38,188 nucleotides of DNA, from positions 1-38,188 of the IMG/VR virus record IMGVR_UViG_3300044675_001892. One strand, 5' to 3'. Under the pieces are notes generated by a model. That model saw nothing but the letters and a program-made list of their open reading frames with translations. It was not told the DNA's origin and did no database searches. Shown piece after piece: positions 20,064 to 29,094 of the stretch. The first letter of the stretch is position 1, and each line of letters opens with the position of its first letter. A program made the translations under genes and the position numbers. This DNA comes from a virus.

Positions 20064-20605
20064 TGTCTTAAATCCTGCGGTGAACTGTTGGGAACATGAT
20101 TAGGACCATAACTGATCCTGCTGCCCGTAATCTTTTCCAATGCAACATGCAGACTTGGTCCGGTTAAATTCTTACGTAACCATTTCTCTGCTAGGTTGTT
20201 AATAATCTTTTCATTACTTTGTGCTCTTCCGGGGCTCTTACTATGAACATATGCGTGATATGCTTCGTGTACTGCTACTCCAATATCACTCGCGGCATGA
20301 CTTTCAAGATTTGGCAAATTAATGCTACCGCCCTCACCTTGATCACCTGTGGCTCTAAACATAGGAGGCTCCGAACTTTGATACACATAGTACATACCTG
20401 GTTCTAATTCGTCCTCGTCGTCTGTGACATTACCGGCACCTAGTATGTTTTTGATTGCATCTATACAAGACCATAAGGTAGGTGCAGGTTGTCTCGGTAA
20501 TTGAGTAGTTGGTAACATAGGCTTGTCTTCGGGATCAAAGTCACCCCAGCGTTGCCTTAATTCCGCATCACTTGCTTCTGCTTCTAGTAGTTCTTGTATT
20601 CGCAT
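20060..20605 (-). CDS. putative zinc metallopeptidase with capsid-targeting-like N-terminus
   Basis: 181 residues. An HExxH motif occurs as AVHEAYHAYVHSK (H113, E114, H117), typical of gluzincin/metzincin zinc peptidases; the third ligand is not certain. The N-terminus MRIQELLEAEASDAE resembles the T4 capsid-targeting consensus with an L-x-E processing site, so the protein may be packaged and injected. It lies immediately upstream of the DUF6321-like protein, which has a similar start. The HExxH alone is modest evidence. Confidence 0.65.
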   Translation of the reverse strand: MRIQELLEAEASDAELRQRWGDFDPEDKPMLPTTQLPRQPAPTLWSCIDAIKNILGAGNVTDDEDELEPGMYYVYQSSEPPMFRATGDQGEGGSINLPNLESHAASDIGVAVHEAYHAYVHSKSPGRAQSNEKIINNLAEKWLRKNLTGPSLHVALEKITGSRISYGPNHVPNSSPQDLRQ

Positions 20606-20612
20606 GATGTAT

Positions 20613-21482
20613 TTACTTTAATTTTGTATCCAAATACAGTGCTGCACCCACACTTGATCCGGCATCGCCTGGATTTTTTGGAACATAGGTATGTTTAAAT
20701 GTAGATGAAAGTAGACGTTTTGCAGGCACATTATAAGCACAACCGCCTGTAAAAACGCAGGAATTACTGTGAAAAGATGCAAGTTTAAAGCAATTTTTTA
20801 TCTGTTCCATGAACACACGCTGTACGCTGGCAGCTACGTCTGCACGATCTTTTTCTGCTACTTCCCAATCCCAAATTCCTTTGTGTAGATTCTTTGTTAG
20901 ATAGCTGCTGACTTTTAAGTAGTTTGGTTCCCAGTCTCCAGAAGTTGCAAGTGCAGTTAGTTTACTTTCTTCTTGGACGGGTTTAAATCCCAGTAACTCT
21001 GTAAATGCTGTATAAAATAAACCGAGACTAAAAGGATAACTTTTTGAAAATACTTTTTTAAATTTTTGATCTCGATAATGCCAGATACTCACAGTATCCC
21101 ACTCGCCGATTGCATCAGCTACTACAACCGCAGTTTCTGTTAATCCACTTTCATATACAGCATTTGCTGCATGACTTAAATGATGCGGCACACAGTAGAT
21201 TGGAACAGATGGTATATTAAATTTTTTTAGGTAGAAGTATGGCAACTGATTGATACTAAATGCATCTCTGTATTGTCCTGCATATAGTTGTCTTGATTTT
21301 TTAATCCAAGGTTGTTCGTACCAAGCAATTGCATCTATTGGAGCATATGACAATGCACGAGCAACTATTTCTGGACATAAGTCGACTCCGCAGAGAGAGC
21401 GTTCATGATGTAGTATTTGACCGTCGTGAATAACTGCAACACTTGCATCGTGATTTAGAGCATTTATTCCTAGTATATTCAT
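20613..21482 (-). CDS. carbamoyltransferase-like protein (NodU/CmcH N-terminal domain)
   Basis: 289 residues. The N-terminal GINALNHDASVAVIHDG, the metal-binding HHLSHAANAVYESG, ADAIGEWDT, and the C-terminal VFTGGCAYNVPAKR...PKNPGDAGSSVGAAL match the Kae1-like ASKHA domain of the NodU/CmcH carbamoyltransferases. It ends where the second (YrdC-related) domain would begin; full enzymes are about 550-600 residues. It may be a shortened version, or the other domain may be elsewhere. It could modify a sugar made by the operon at 6733-14151. Start codon overlaps the stop of the 33-residue ORF (ATGA). Confidence 0.82.
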   Translation of the reverse strand: MNILGINALNHDASVAVIHDGQILHHERSLCGVDLCPEIVARALSYAPIDAIAWYEQPWIKKSRQLYAGQYRDAFSINQLPYFYLKKFNIPSVPIYCVPHHLSHAANAVYESGLTETAVVVADAIGEWDTVSIWHYRDQKFKKVFSKSYPFSLGLFYTAFTELLGFKPVQEESKLTALATSGDWEPNYLKVSSYLTKNLHKGIWDWEVAEKDRADVAASVQRVFMEQIKNCFKLASFHSNSCVFTGGCAYNVPAKRLLSSTFKHTYVPKNPGDAGSSVGAALYLDTKLK

Positions 21483-21580
21483 TTGTAAATGAAAGGGTCT
21501 CGTTTGCGAAACTCTTTTAATTTCTTACGTATACGCCTACGCTCTTGAAAATGACGATATAGAGATATAATAAAATTCAT
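21479..21580 (-). CDS. 33-residue basic peptide
   Basis: Begins MNFIISLYRHFQERRRIRK with eleven Arg/Lys in the remaining half. It overlaps the carbamoyltransferase-like gene by four bases (ATGA), which favours real, coupled translation. An AATAAATA late-promoter-like element lies just upstream. Function unknown. Confidence 0.55.
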   Translation of the reverse strand: MNFIISLYRHFQERRRIRKKLKEFRKRDPFIYK

Positions 21581-21585
21581 ATCTC

Positions 21586-21593
21586 TATTTATT
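21586..21593 (-). promoter_or_regulatory. late-promoter-like AATAAATA
   Basis: Minus-strand AATAAATA overlapping the end of the large curlin-like gene, positioned to drive the 33-residue peptide and the genes below it. Confidence 0.4.
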
Positions 21594-23343
21594 GTTGTTT
21601 AACTGTGGTGTTACATCCTGATAAAATTGCACAACTCTGTATTAGAGTAAAGTTCTTGCCGCCGCCTTGTTCTAGATCAACAGTTGCTGCACCGCCAGCA
21701 TTAGTTACATCAATCTGTGCATTGTTTGCATTTGCACCATATTGATTAACTTTTACATTATGCCCGTTACCAGTCATTCTAACATCAAGGTAGTGTTGGC
21801 CTGCACCTGATTGAGTAGTAGTTAGGGTGTTGCTATCACCGTTGACTGTGCTAAACAACAATCTGTTATTGTTATTATTCTGCGTATGATTTACAGAGTT
21901 GTTATTACCGTTAATAGTAGTTTCGGCATAGTTAGTACCAATAGTATTTGTTTGATTGGTAGTAAGACTATTTTGATAACCATTAACATCTGCTTTAAGA
22001 TAGTTTGATCCAATCTGTGTAAGATTTAAATTATTAGTGCCAGCTCCGTCCAAAGTTAGTTCTACTCTGTTCTTTGTGCCAGACAACGAGATAGTTACGT
22101 TATTATTATCCCCACCTATCTGATCAACATACACTGCATTGCTGTATGGTGCTGGACTATTAGCCCAAGTATTGATTCTAGTTTGTTGTGATGTTCTGCT
22201 AGAATTATTGACATAAGTACCGCCACTTTGTATAGTTTGATTTGAAGGTGCGTTAGTCTGAGTGATTGTTCCGCCTACTACTGTTGGACCGCAATCGGCA
22301 CAGATACTGCCGGATGTTCCTGGATTGCTCGGAGTACCTCCTGATCCAGTAGCTGTTGAAGTTACTCCGTCATTTAGATCGTAATAAAAAGTGACTTCAG
22401 CAATCTGCATACTGTCGCAATTTAATCCACACCCATCGCCTGACTTAGTTGTGGGAAATAATATAAAATAGTAAACATAGGCATTTGTATTTGCTACCAT
22501 GATTTCTGGACTTGTCCAAAAACGTTGCTCACTTAAAGTCACAGTGTCTTGTTTGATCAATACCCAATTAACCCCGTCATTACTGCCGTAGAGTTTATAG
22601 CTGGTAGGATCTCGTCCACTGAAGTCATTAGCAGTGGTCAATGTGAATTTTTGTACTACACGACCTTGACTTAATTTAACAGTAACACCTGCGTTTTTCT
22701 TATCAAAGTTCAAATACTTAGTTCCAGAGTTTCCGTCAAATGCTTGTGTTGCACCTTCGCCGGCAGGGCTATTATTACTTGTTGGATAGATGTTACTGAT
22801 CACAACTGGGGAGCTAGTAGTTCTAATAGGTTGCCAGTTGACTGTTGGAGTCGGCGGTGCTGCTGTCTGTCCTGCTGCTAGTGGAGTTGAACTAGCATAG
22901 GTATAATTGTTTAAGTCTGTGCTAGTAACACTAGTATCCATATTAGTAAAACTAGCACTCGAACCGTAGCTGTAGCCTTGGGCGGTAGTAATAACATTGC
23001 CAAAGAATCCACTACCAATGTAAAAAATAGCACCATTACCCAAGGCAGTGATATCACCGTGATCGTGTACAATGCTATGCTGTGTGCCGTTGCTGTTCAT
23101 TAACTTTAATCCGTGCTTACCCGGATTAGTTGTGCTGTCAAAGAATTGAAAGTATTGACCTGCGGTAACCGTTACTGTTTGAAAGTTTTTATTGTAAGGT
23201 GCAATGAAGTTACTGGCGTTTAAAGTAGTGCCGCTCCAATAATATTGTACATCAAATATTTGATTGATACCAAACTTGCCGTCAGTGATGGCACCAAAGG
23301 CATTAGAGCATAACAGTAACAGTGCTAGAAATATTTTCTTCAT
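21589..23343 (-). CDS. secreted curlin-repeat protein with discoidin-like domain
   Basis: 584 residues with a signal peptide (cleavage after about residue 17, SNAFG/AITDG). Residues about 190-325 look like an F5/8 type C (discoidin-like) carbohydrate-binding module (DGNSGTKYLNFDKKNAG, SYKLYGSNDG). Residues about 390-570 are N/Q/G-rich repeats of about 20-23 residues with the curlin pattern (VDQIGGDNNN, LTQIGSNYL, VNQYGANAN, LEQGGG). Two C-terminal cysteines may form a disulfide. It may be an adhesive amyloid subunit or a nucleator with a binding head. The start overlaps the FecR gene stop. Confidence 0.8.
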   Translation of the reverse strand: MKKIFLALLLLCSNAFGAITDGKFGINQIFDVQYYWSGTTLNASNFIAPYNKNFQTVTVTAGQYFQFFDSTTNPGKHGLKLMNSNGTQHSIVHDHGDITALGNGAIFYIGSGFFGNVITTAQGYSYGSSASFTNMDTSVTSTDLNNYTYASSTPLAAGQTAAPPTPTVNWQPIRTTSSPVVISNIYPTSNNSPAGEGATQAFDGNSGTKYLNFDKKNAGVTVKLSQGRVVQKFTLTTANDFSGRDPTSYKLYGSNDGVNWVLIKQDTVTLSEQRFWTSPEIMVANTNAYVYYFILFPTTKSGDGCGLNCDSMQIAEVTFYYDLNDGVTSTATGSGGTPSNPGTSGSICADCGPTVVGGTITQTNAPSNQTIQSGGTYVNNSSRTSQQTRINTWANSPAPYSNAVYVDQIGGDNNNVTISLSGTKNRVELTLDGAGTNNLNLTQIGSNYLKADVNGYQNSLTTNQTNTIGTNYAETTINGNNNSVNHTQNNNNNRLLFSTVNGDSNTLTTTQSGAGQHYLDVRMTGNGHNVKVNQYGANANNAQIDVTNAGGAATVDLEQGGGKNFTLIQSCAILSGCNTTVKQQ

Positions 23344-24455
23344 CGTTGTGTTATAGTAATAATAGTATTACCGCCCGAATTTACTCTATTACTAAATTCA
23401 ATACTACCTTGAATTTGTGTAATTAAACTATTTTGAGTCAACGGAGTAGTTACACACTGTATGTCACTGCCGTTGTCGCGGCATAGACCAATTTGTCCTT
23501 CATCCTTAGTTACAATAATACCGCTGCTTCGTCTCCAATCTGGTAGCACACTGTCCACATCGTCTTTTAAGTAATCTTCATCTAGCCCACTGCCTATAAT
23601 ATCAAATAGACTATCTAGAAAATGATTTTCTAGAAAGTTACGACTTAGTCGATCTTGAAAAAATTGTGCGTTTTGTTTTTCCAAGGCATTTTCGTCTAGC
23701 CCTGAGAATTTTAAAAAGTCAATATCTAGCAAACTTCGTTGTTCGTAATCACTGCGTCTAGTTTCAGTTAGTTCTCTCGGCGGACTTAAAATAAGAATAT
23801 TGCTGATAGCATCTTCGGACAAGTTCAATATTACTGGGGTCCTAGGAACTTGACTTCTACTGGCCACAGTAGTTGCTTGAAATGCCTGATTCATTATGAC
23901 TTGACCAACATCTGTTTCAACAATAATAGTGCCCACTACACAGTTGCTGTTAACTTCGTCTCTGTTACGTACTGGTTTGTCATTGGGACAACTTGGTAAC
24001 AGAATAATAGTGCTGGCCCCTACTTCATCTACTGTGGCGGTAAAATCAGTACCACGAACTGAGATAGTAGCAGTAGGTGTATTAACGGCAACGTTTTGCG
24101 GGCTGTTCTTGGCAATTTGTCCACTGGCATATCTAACAGTGCCCAATGCAACCTTAACACCCAGCTTACCGGATTTTGATTTTGGATCATAAACAAAGTC
24201 GTCGATTACTAATCTCGAATTCTCATTGACCTGTACTCGAGTCTGATCTTCGAATGTTATGCCTACCTTGCCCACTGCTGTTTTCACAGAGTCGTTCATT
24301 TCCACTCCCGTGCCCTTGGCTCCGGTCAGTGTGGCATTCTTCCGCTGTATACTGGGAGGGGTGTTCAGCAACTCTGTCACTGTTCCGATACTGGCTTGAC
24401 TGTTCAGCGAGGTACTGATCAATAAGCCTAATAAGATTAAGCGACATAGTTTCAT
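23340..24455 (-). CDS. secreted FecR-domain protein
   Basis: 371 residues with a signal peptide (about 1-21). Residues about 50-135 form a FecR domain: VKTAVGKVGITFEDQTRVQVNE, LGTVRYASG and NTPTATISVRGTDF are diagnostic. The remaining part is not recognised. FecR domains of this type occur in surface or periplasmic proteins of many bacteria. Its place between two curlin-repeat genes suggests a role in export or anchoring. AAGGTG precedes the start. Confidence 0.8.
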   Translation of the reverse strand: MKLCRLILLGLLISTSLNSQASIGTVTELLNTPPSIQRKNATLTGAKGTGVEMNDSVKTAVGKVGITFEDQTRVQVNENSRLVIDDFVYDPKSKSGKLGVKVALGTVRYASGQIAKNSPQNVAVNTPTATISVRGTDFTATVDEVGASTIILLPSCPNDKPVRNRDEVNSNCVVGTIIVETDVGQVIMNQAFQATTVASRSQVPRTPVILNLSEDAISNILILSPPRELTETRRSDYEQRSLLDIDFLKFSGLDENALEKQNAQFFQDRLSRNFLENHFLDSLFDIIGSGLDEDYLKDDVDSVLPDWRRSSGIIVTKDEGQIGLCRDNGSDIQCVTTPLTQNSLITQIQGSIEFSNRVNSGGNTIITITQR

Positions 24456-24463
24456 TTCACACC

Positions 24464-25243
24464 TTAATTACCAGTGGTAATGCTGTATGTGTTTCCGCTT
24501 CCTGCTACAGCAAGATTAACATTGGTATTGATACTACCACTCTGTACAACTGTGGTATTGTTATTTGATCCATTGATATTCAATGTTGCAATGTGACCAT
24601 CGGCACCACCACCACTTTGGGTAATGTTAGTTGCGTTACTAGCACCTAATATAGTTAAATCTACTGTGCCTTTTGCACCAGTTAAATTTAACGTAGTGTT
24701 GTTTGCAGTTCCACCAGTCTTATTAATGTTTACACTAACTTGATCCGCATTGATTGTAGCAACGATTTGATTCAAGTTGCCGTCTGTTACAGCACTAAAG
24801 GTGTTGTTAGATCCTAGCATATTAAGATTGGCAATAGTATTGTCACCTGTTTGATCAATAGAAACAGTGTTACTATTTGCAGTACCCTGTTCGCTATTGT
24901 TCATATTGATTGTACCAATACCGTTATTACCAGTTACTCGATATAGAATACTAGTATCAACGCCGCCACTAGCTGTGGCAGTTACAACGCCTAGATTTAA
25001 AATGTTACCACTACCAACTTGTTCAACAGTCAAAGTTACGTTGTCGCCTTTGATTTTTGACGGGGTAGTGTTGCCCGTGCCCGTGCCTTGAATTCCTCGG
25101 ATACGGTTTGTTGCACCATCCTGTAGCATGGTGATAACAGAGTTGTCGCCTGTTTGATCAATATAGATACTATTGTCTGCTGCGAAAACTTGTGAAGCGA
25201 ACAACATCACGATCGCTGTCATTACTTGATTTAGCTTCTTCAT
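24464..25243 (-). CDS. CsgA/CsgB-like curlin subunit
   Basis: 259 residues with a signal peptide cut after SQVFA (about residue 21). Most of the mature chain is curlin-type repeats with the S-x5-Q/N-x-G-x-x-N-x5 spacing (SIYIDQTGDNSV, VTLTVEQVGSGN, TVSIDQTGDNTI, ATNITQSGGG, TTVVQSGSIN). It is longer than E. coli CsgA (151). It should be exported through CsgG and assemble into amyloid fibres. No CsgE or CsgC homologue is seen in the window. Confidence 0.87.
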   Translation of the reverse strand: MKKLNQVMTAIVMLFASQVFAADNSIYIDQTGDNSVITMLQDGATNRIRGIQGTGTGNTTPSKIKGDNVTLTVEQVGSGNILNLGVVTATASGGVDTSILYRVTGNNGIGTINMNNSEQGTANSNTVSIDQTGDNTIANLNMLGSNNTFSAVTDGNLNQIVATINADQVSVNINKTGGTANNTTLNLTGAKGTVDLTILGASNATNITQSGGGADGHIATLNINGSNNNTTVVQSGSINTNVNLAVAGSGNTYSITTGN

Positions 25244-25281
25244 ATATTTCTTCAGTTCTTTTGAAACTGCTCCTTGGGGTG

Positions 25282-25416
25282 TTATTTGTTGCTCCCCGAT
25301 TTACTTGGCCCTAACTTCTTTGCTTCCTCCAGCATCTTTCTCGTTGCTGGGCTGTGTCGTTGCGGCTGTGCCTTGTGGGGCTCTTTCGCTTTCGGTGTTC
25401 TTTTGAACCAACTCAT
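25282..25416 (-). CDS. 44-residue basic protein nested in the csgG 3' end
   Basis: Starts MSWFKRTPKAKEPHKAQ and ends ...KMLEEAKKLGPSKSGSNK; rich in Lys and Pro. It lies in another frame over the last 116 bases of csgG. AAGGGAG at seven bases before the ATG is the strongest ribosome site in this region. Proteins with this MSWFKR-type start and SPATRKMLEEAK ending seem familiar from large phages, but no function is known to me. The csgG tail over this stretch is low-complexity, consistent with the small ORF being the constrained frame. Confidence 0.65.
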   Translation of the reverse strand: MSWFKRTPKAKEPHKAQPQRHSPATRKMLEEAKKLGPSKSGSNK

Positions 25417-26215
25417 TTTTTTCTCCCTTATAGTCCCAAAGCCCTTTACGAGCTCCTTCTTTAATAAGTTCAACCACGCCTGCTTCAATTGCTGATTTTA
25501 CAGCATATGTTCCCGGCTCGTTTATTGTAAATCCTGCTTCACCTTCGAATGCTCTGGTGCCCATGTCAAAGAATTTAAGAGCAGTTACAGCATCGGCAGA
25601 ACTGAGAATAGTTTTCTGTACAGTCACTGACGCTAATATTTTACCAGTATTAACACTCACCGCTCTTATACTGATAGTCACAACATCTTGACTCCACTGT
25701 GTTTGCTTACCGATGCCGAACACTCTAGCACCGAGGCCGCCGCTTTTTGTTGAGCTATCATAGCCCACAATACCACCTTCAATAATCATTCCAGCAAATT
25801 GCATTGGCATCAAAGGTTTAGCACTTGGCCCCTCATACGCTTCACGCATCTGTCTAATGATTAATCTTTCTTTGGTTAAATTATCAAGCCCTACACGCTC
25901 AACAACATCAAACCATTGTCCTTTGCCTACATCCTGTAATGCCTTGATCAAAAACGATTCTGCACCCTGTGTCACTGCCATTGACAAACTAGCAATGTTA
26001 CTCTGCGGACGTCTCTGTCCTGTCATATCTCTAAAACTGTATACAGCCACACTCACAGGTTTGCCGCCAGCCGGTGCAGGAATAGTATCAAATTCTTTCT
26101 GCATCATTACTTTTGCTACTTCAGGCTTGTCTGCCTCCACTAAAGGATTATTTTGATGTATTGCACAGCCAGACAACAGTGTTACGATCGCCAGTGTTAA
26201 TAATGTCTTTTTCAT
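25301..26215 (-). CDS. csgG: CsgG-like curli secretion channel lipoprotein
   Basis: 304 residues. A lipoprotein signal peptide ends in LLSGCAIH. The body follows CsgG: PVSVAVYSFRDMTGQRRP, QGAESFLIKALQDVGKGQWFDVVERVGLDNLTKERLIIRQ, GGIVGYDSSTKSGGLGARVFGIG and TGKILASVTVQKTI. CsgG forms the nine-fold outer-membrane pore for curli subunits. The C-terminal 38 residues are an extra hydrophilic tail overlapped by the nested ORF. Directly follows csgF. Confidence 0.93.
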   Translation of the reverse strand: MKKTLLTLAIVTLLSGCAIHQNNPLVEADKPEVAKVMMQKEFDTIPAPAGGKPVSVAVYSFRDMTGQRRPQSNIASLSMAVTQGAESFLIKALQDVGKGQWFDVVERVGLDNLTKERLIIRQMREAYEGPSAKPLMPMQFAGMIIEGGIVGYDSSTKSGGLGARVFGIGKQTQWSQDVVTISIRAVSVNTGKILASVTVQKTILSSADAVTALKFFDMGTRAFEGEAGFTINEPGTYAVKSAIEAGVVELIKEGARKGLWDYKGEKNELVQKNTESERAPQGTAATTQPSNEKDAGGSKEVRAK

Positions 26216-26216
26216 A

Positions 26217-26696
26217 TTATTTTCCTGGAATTACAAATTGGCTTAGGGGAATATCAATAGTTGTATTAATATCAGGACCAACTACGGTTAAACGAATCAT
26301 ATCTCCGTTCACCAAATCAGAAATTTTTTCCCACTTGATTTTACTTCCTTGGAAGTCTACTTCACCTGAACAAGTTGTTGACGTTGTAGTGCAACCACTG
26401 TTGGCAAACATAGCTGTAGCTACGTTTTGACTAATCTGTGCATAAATTCTAGATTCTAAGTTGTTTAAAAACTTAGCTAAGTTAGTATTCTTTTTATCAG
26501 CGGCTTCTTTATCAATGGCCGCTTGGATTTTGTCTTGAAGAGCTTTACGACGAGTAGCTTCTTGATTCTCAATCGTCAAGACGTGACTGCTATATCCTAT
26601 GCCGTTGAAAGCAGGACTTTTAAAAGTAAAGTCGTTTATTGGTGCAGCCTGTGCAGTCATCGCAGACAAGGCCAGGCTGAGAATTAAAAATCGCAT
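26217..26696 (-). CDS. csgF: CsgF-like curli assembly factor
   Basis: 159 residues with a signal peptide cut after TAQA. The mature N-terminus (PINDFTFKSPAFNGIGYSS) is the conserved part of CsgF that inserts in the CsgG pore, where N-x-PxF is the contact motif. C-terminal GDMIRLTVVGPDINTTIDIPL is also typical. It couples nucleation at the cell surface to secretion. It stands two bases before csgG in a five-gene cassette. Confidence 0.9.
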   Translation of the reverse strand: MRFLILSLALSAMTAQAAPINDFTFKSPAFNGIGYSSHVLTIENQEATRRKALQDKIQAAIDKEAADKKNTNLAKFLNNLESRIYAQISQNVATAMFANSGCTTTSTTCSGEVDFQGSKIKWEKISDLVNGDMIRLTVVGPDINTTIDIPLSQFVIPGK

Positions 26697-26772
26697 CCTA
26701 AGTCCCCAGTGTAGTGTATTAGTATTTACTAGGGTGGAATGAGAAATTTAAGCAGCAGTTTATTAATCTAGA

Positions 26773-28419
26773 TTAAATTCCTGGTTTAATACCAGTTTGT
26801 GGTGCGGGAGTTGTGCCTAGTGTACCTTTAGACTGAACTGGTGCACCTATTTTAGGTTTGCTTACTGCTAGTGCAGGCTGCTTTGGTGCCGCTACAGTGG
26901 GTTTAACCGCAGGTTGTTTTGCAGCTAATTTATTAACAGGCTGTGGCTGTTTAGCCTGTTGCTCTATGTGATTTTCAATATCAGCAATGTTTTTCAGCAA
27001 CGACCCCATACCTAACATGTTACGAATAGATCCATCTTTTAATTGCGATGTCAAATCTACTAGTTTACTATTAGCATCTTTTCTTCCCGGAACATACTTC
27101 TTTGCAATACTGCCTACCGGAAATCCGTAAATTGAAATATTAAAAGAAGAAGCTCTATCAGATTCTGTAACGACTAATTGTAATTGTTTTAATGCTTGAT
27201 AAAACGCTGGACCAAAATCTAGTTCTTTAAAGGCTTTCTTGTCATCAGGATCTAAAATAACCATTTCAACACCTTCTTCGTGTCTAGTTAAGTGATGCAA
27301 TAATCCTTGATAAACATCTTCAACTAAATTTGCCTGATCAGTCGCTGCCCTAGATTTCAGCTGTTTAAATGCTGTACTAAAGGCACTACTAACACCGTTG
27401 TTAAAGTTATGTTCCTTTTGGTCAGAAGTATCGCGTGTACCCGGGCGAATATCGTAGAAATATTTCTTTAGAGTAGGTGGCAAAGTTACACCCACAGCAT
27501 TGAAAAATTCACTAACGTGTTCAAAATTTGCACCAGTAACTTGTCCAAATTGTGCTACGTTTCCTGCTTTAATGCTTAGTAATCTCTTTGCAGATTCTTT
27601 GCCGTCGATTAAAATTTTTAAATCTACTTTAGTACTGCTTTGATTTTCTTTCTCGCCACCATCGCTGATAACGTCAACTTTGTTTTGTTGAGGATCATTT
27701 GCTGCTTCTTGAATAGCTGCCTGTACTCTTTTCGAAGTATTTGCATATTCAATTGCAGTTCTAGCACGTCTTTCAATCAATGCGATCGACTCAGCAGGTA
27801 CGTTGTAATCTTGTAAAGATCGACCACGACTATCTTCGTTCAACCAAGCATAAAACGCTTTCTTATCCATAAAAGGAATTGACACTTTAAAAATAAGTTT
27901 ATCTTTTCCTGCGGTTGTTTCGATATAGCCTTTATTACGAGCAATCTGTTTGCCCATAGACACTAGTTGCTGTTCTGTTACTGGCTTGCCGCCTGATGCA
28001 AATTTTGCAGCTACTGCACATCCTAATAACGCTTCGGAGATATTGCCCATGTTAGGCTTTAGTTCTCCCTTGATTTTTTCATCTTTAAAAATGCTGTTAA
28101 TAGGAACGTTTTCAATAACTCTTCCAGTTGAGTTTCCGTCCTCATCAACTTCTGCTACTGAAAATTTAATTTTTGCGGCGGCGAAATCTTTTTGATCCCA
28201 ATCTGCAACAGCATCTCCAACAGCCTGTCTAACTAGTTCGGGATTTTGGATAATTCCCTCAAACCTGTTTCCTTTTGGAAATTCGAAAGCATATACTTGT
28301 TGATTTTCTAATCCATCAATGAAACTATCAATGTATTTCTCTTTCATCCATTCGCTATTGGTCATCATTCCTTCTTTAAGAAATGATCTTGATTCTTTTA
28401 AAAATTCACGTGCTCGCAT
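26773..28419 (-). CDS. 548-residue phage protein with capsid-targeting-like N-terminus
   Basis: No family recognised. The N-terminus MRAREFLKESRSFLKEG holds two L-x-E sites (LKE) in a setting like T4 internal-protein targeting sequences, cut by the prohead protease. The middle has charged alpha/beta sequence with KVDLKILIDGKESAKRLLSIKAG, reminiscent of a nuclease-like core but without a clear motif. The last 75 residues are Pro/Ala/Lys/Gln low complexity. No membrane segment. It is likely packaged or virion-associated by analogy with similar starts at 19779-20063 and 20060-20605. Confidence 0.65.
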   Translation of the reverse strand: MRAREFLKESRSFLKEGMMTNSEWMKEKYIDSFIDGLENQQVYAFEFPKGNRFEGIIQNPELVRQAVGDAVADWDQKDFAAAKIKFSVAEVDEDGNSTGRVIENVPINSIFKDEKIKGELKPNMGNISEALLGCAVAAKFASGGKPVTEQQLVSMGKQIARNKGYIETTAGKDKLIFKVSIPFMDKKAFYAWLNEDSRGRSLQDYNVPAESIALIERRARTAIEYANTSKRVQAAIQEAANDPQQNKVDVISDGGEKENQSSTKVDLKILIDGKESAKRLLSIKAGNVAQFGQVTGANFEHVSEFFNAVGVTLPPTLKKYFYDIRPGTRDTSDQKEHNFNNGVSSAFSTAFKQLKSRAATDQANLVEDVYQGLLHHLTRHEEGVEMVILDPDDKKAFKELDFGPAFYQALKQLQLVVTESDRASSFNISIYGFPVGSIAKKYVPGRKDANSKLVDLTSQLKDGSIRNMLGMGSLLKNIADIENHIEQQAKQPQPVNKLAAKQPAVKPTVAAPKQPALAVSKPKIGAPVQSKGTLGTTPAPQTGIKPGI

Positions 28420-28425
28420 AATAAG

Positions 28426-29094
28426 TTATTTACCAATTTCAGGGAACAGCACTTGATCAACAAACTGCCGAATAGTTGTTTCTGGAACGCCCATTGCAAT
28501 CATACTGCGGTACACATGCGGATTCTGTTTCTGATTTTGACAGTAGTAATTTTGCCGCTCAGTAACATCAACTCCGTTAATCCTGTCTCCTATATTATGC
28601 AGGTAGTAATCTAGGGTTTTAATCCCTAAATCAACAAGATTATCTAATTCTGTTTGCTCACTGATGTTGCCCGCGGCTACCATTGCAGGACTAAAAATAT
28701 TGCGGGCCCATTCCGGTAGTTCGCGTTGTTTATTCCAGGTTATGCTACTGGCAGTTTCTTTAAACCATTCGTGCATATAATGACTGTCGTTTACAAGACT
28801 AAAGTCGTGAAACGCACCAGTAATCTTATTCTTACCACAAACGGCATCAAATCCCCAAATAGGACTAGGATCGTCTACGTGTGGGAACACTGTTGCATGT
28901 AGAATATATATTCCGTGTGTTGCAGTTTTATCTACTACTTCAACGTGCCCTCTACGGAACAGGTTGCTGTGGTATACGTGATTTTCCCAGTCGTATTGAT
29001 CTAAGCTAGGATCTTCTGCTCTGTAACCTGCATGTTCCATCATAGACTGCATCGTTTCGGCACACTGCCGCATCTGTGTCCATACTGTGCTCAT
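28426..29094 (-). CDS. ferredoxin-dependent bilin reductase (second copy)
   Basis: 222 residues. The FDBR family pattern is clear: NLFRRGHVEVVD, GIYILHATVFPHVDDPSPIWGFD, then AVCGKNKITGAFHDFS, with central Asp at residue 83, and NQKQNPHVYRSM near the C-terminus. FDBRs reduce biliverdin to coloured bilins using ferredoxin. It overlaps the first FDBR by four bases. The two are similar in design but clearly diverged, suggesting different reduction steps. Closest resemblance by eye is to the phage PebS/PcyX group; which product is made cannot be told. Confidence 0.87.
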   Translation of the reverse strand: MSTVWTQMRQCAETMQSMMEHAGYRAEDPSLDQYDWENHVYHSNLFRRGHVEVVDKTATHGIYILHATVFPHVDDPSPIWGFDAVCGKNKITGAFHDFSLVNDSHYMHEWFKETASSITWNKQRELPEWARNIFSPAMVAAGNISEQTELDNLVDLGIKTLDYYLHNIGDRINGVDVTERQNYYCQNQKQNPHVYRSMIAMGVPETTIRQFVDQVLFPEIGK

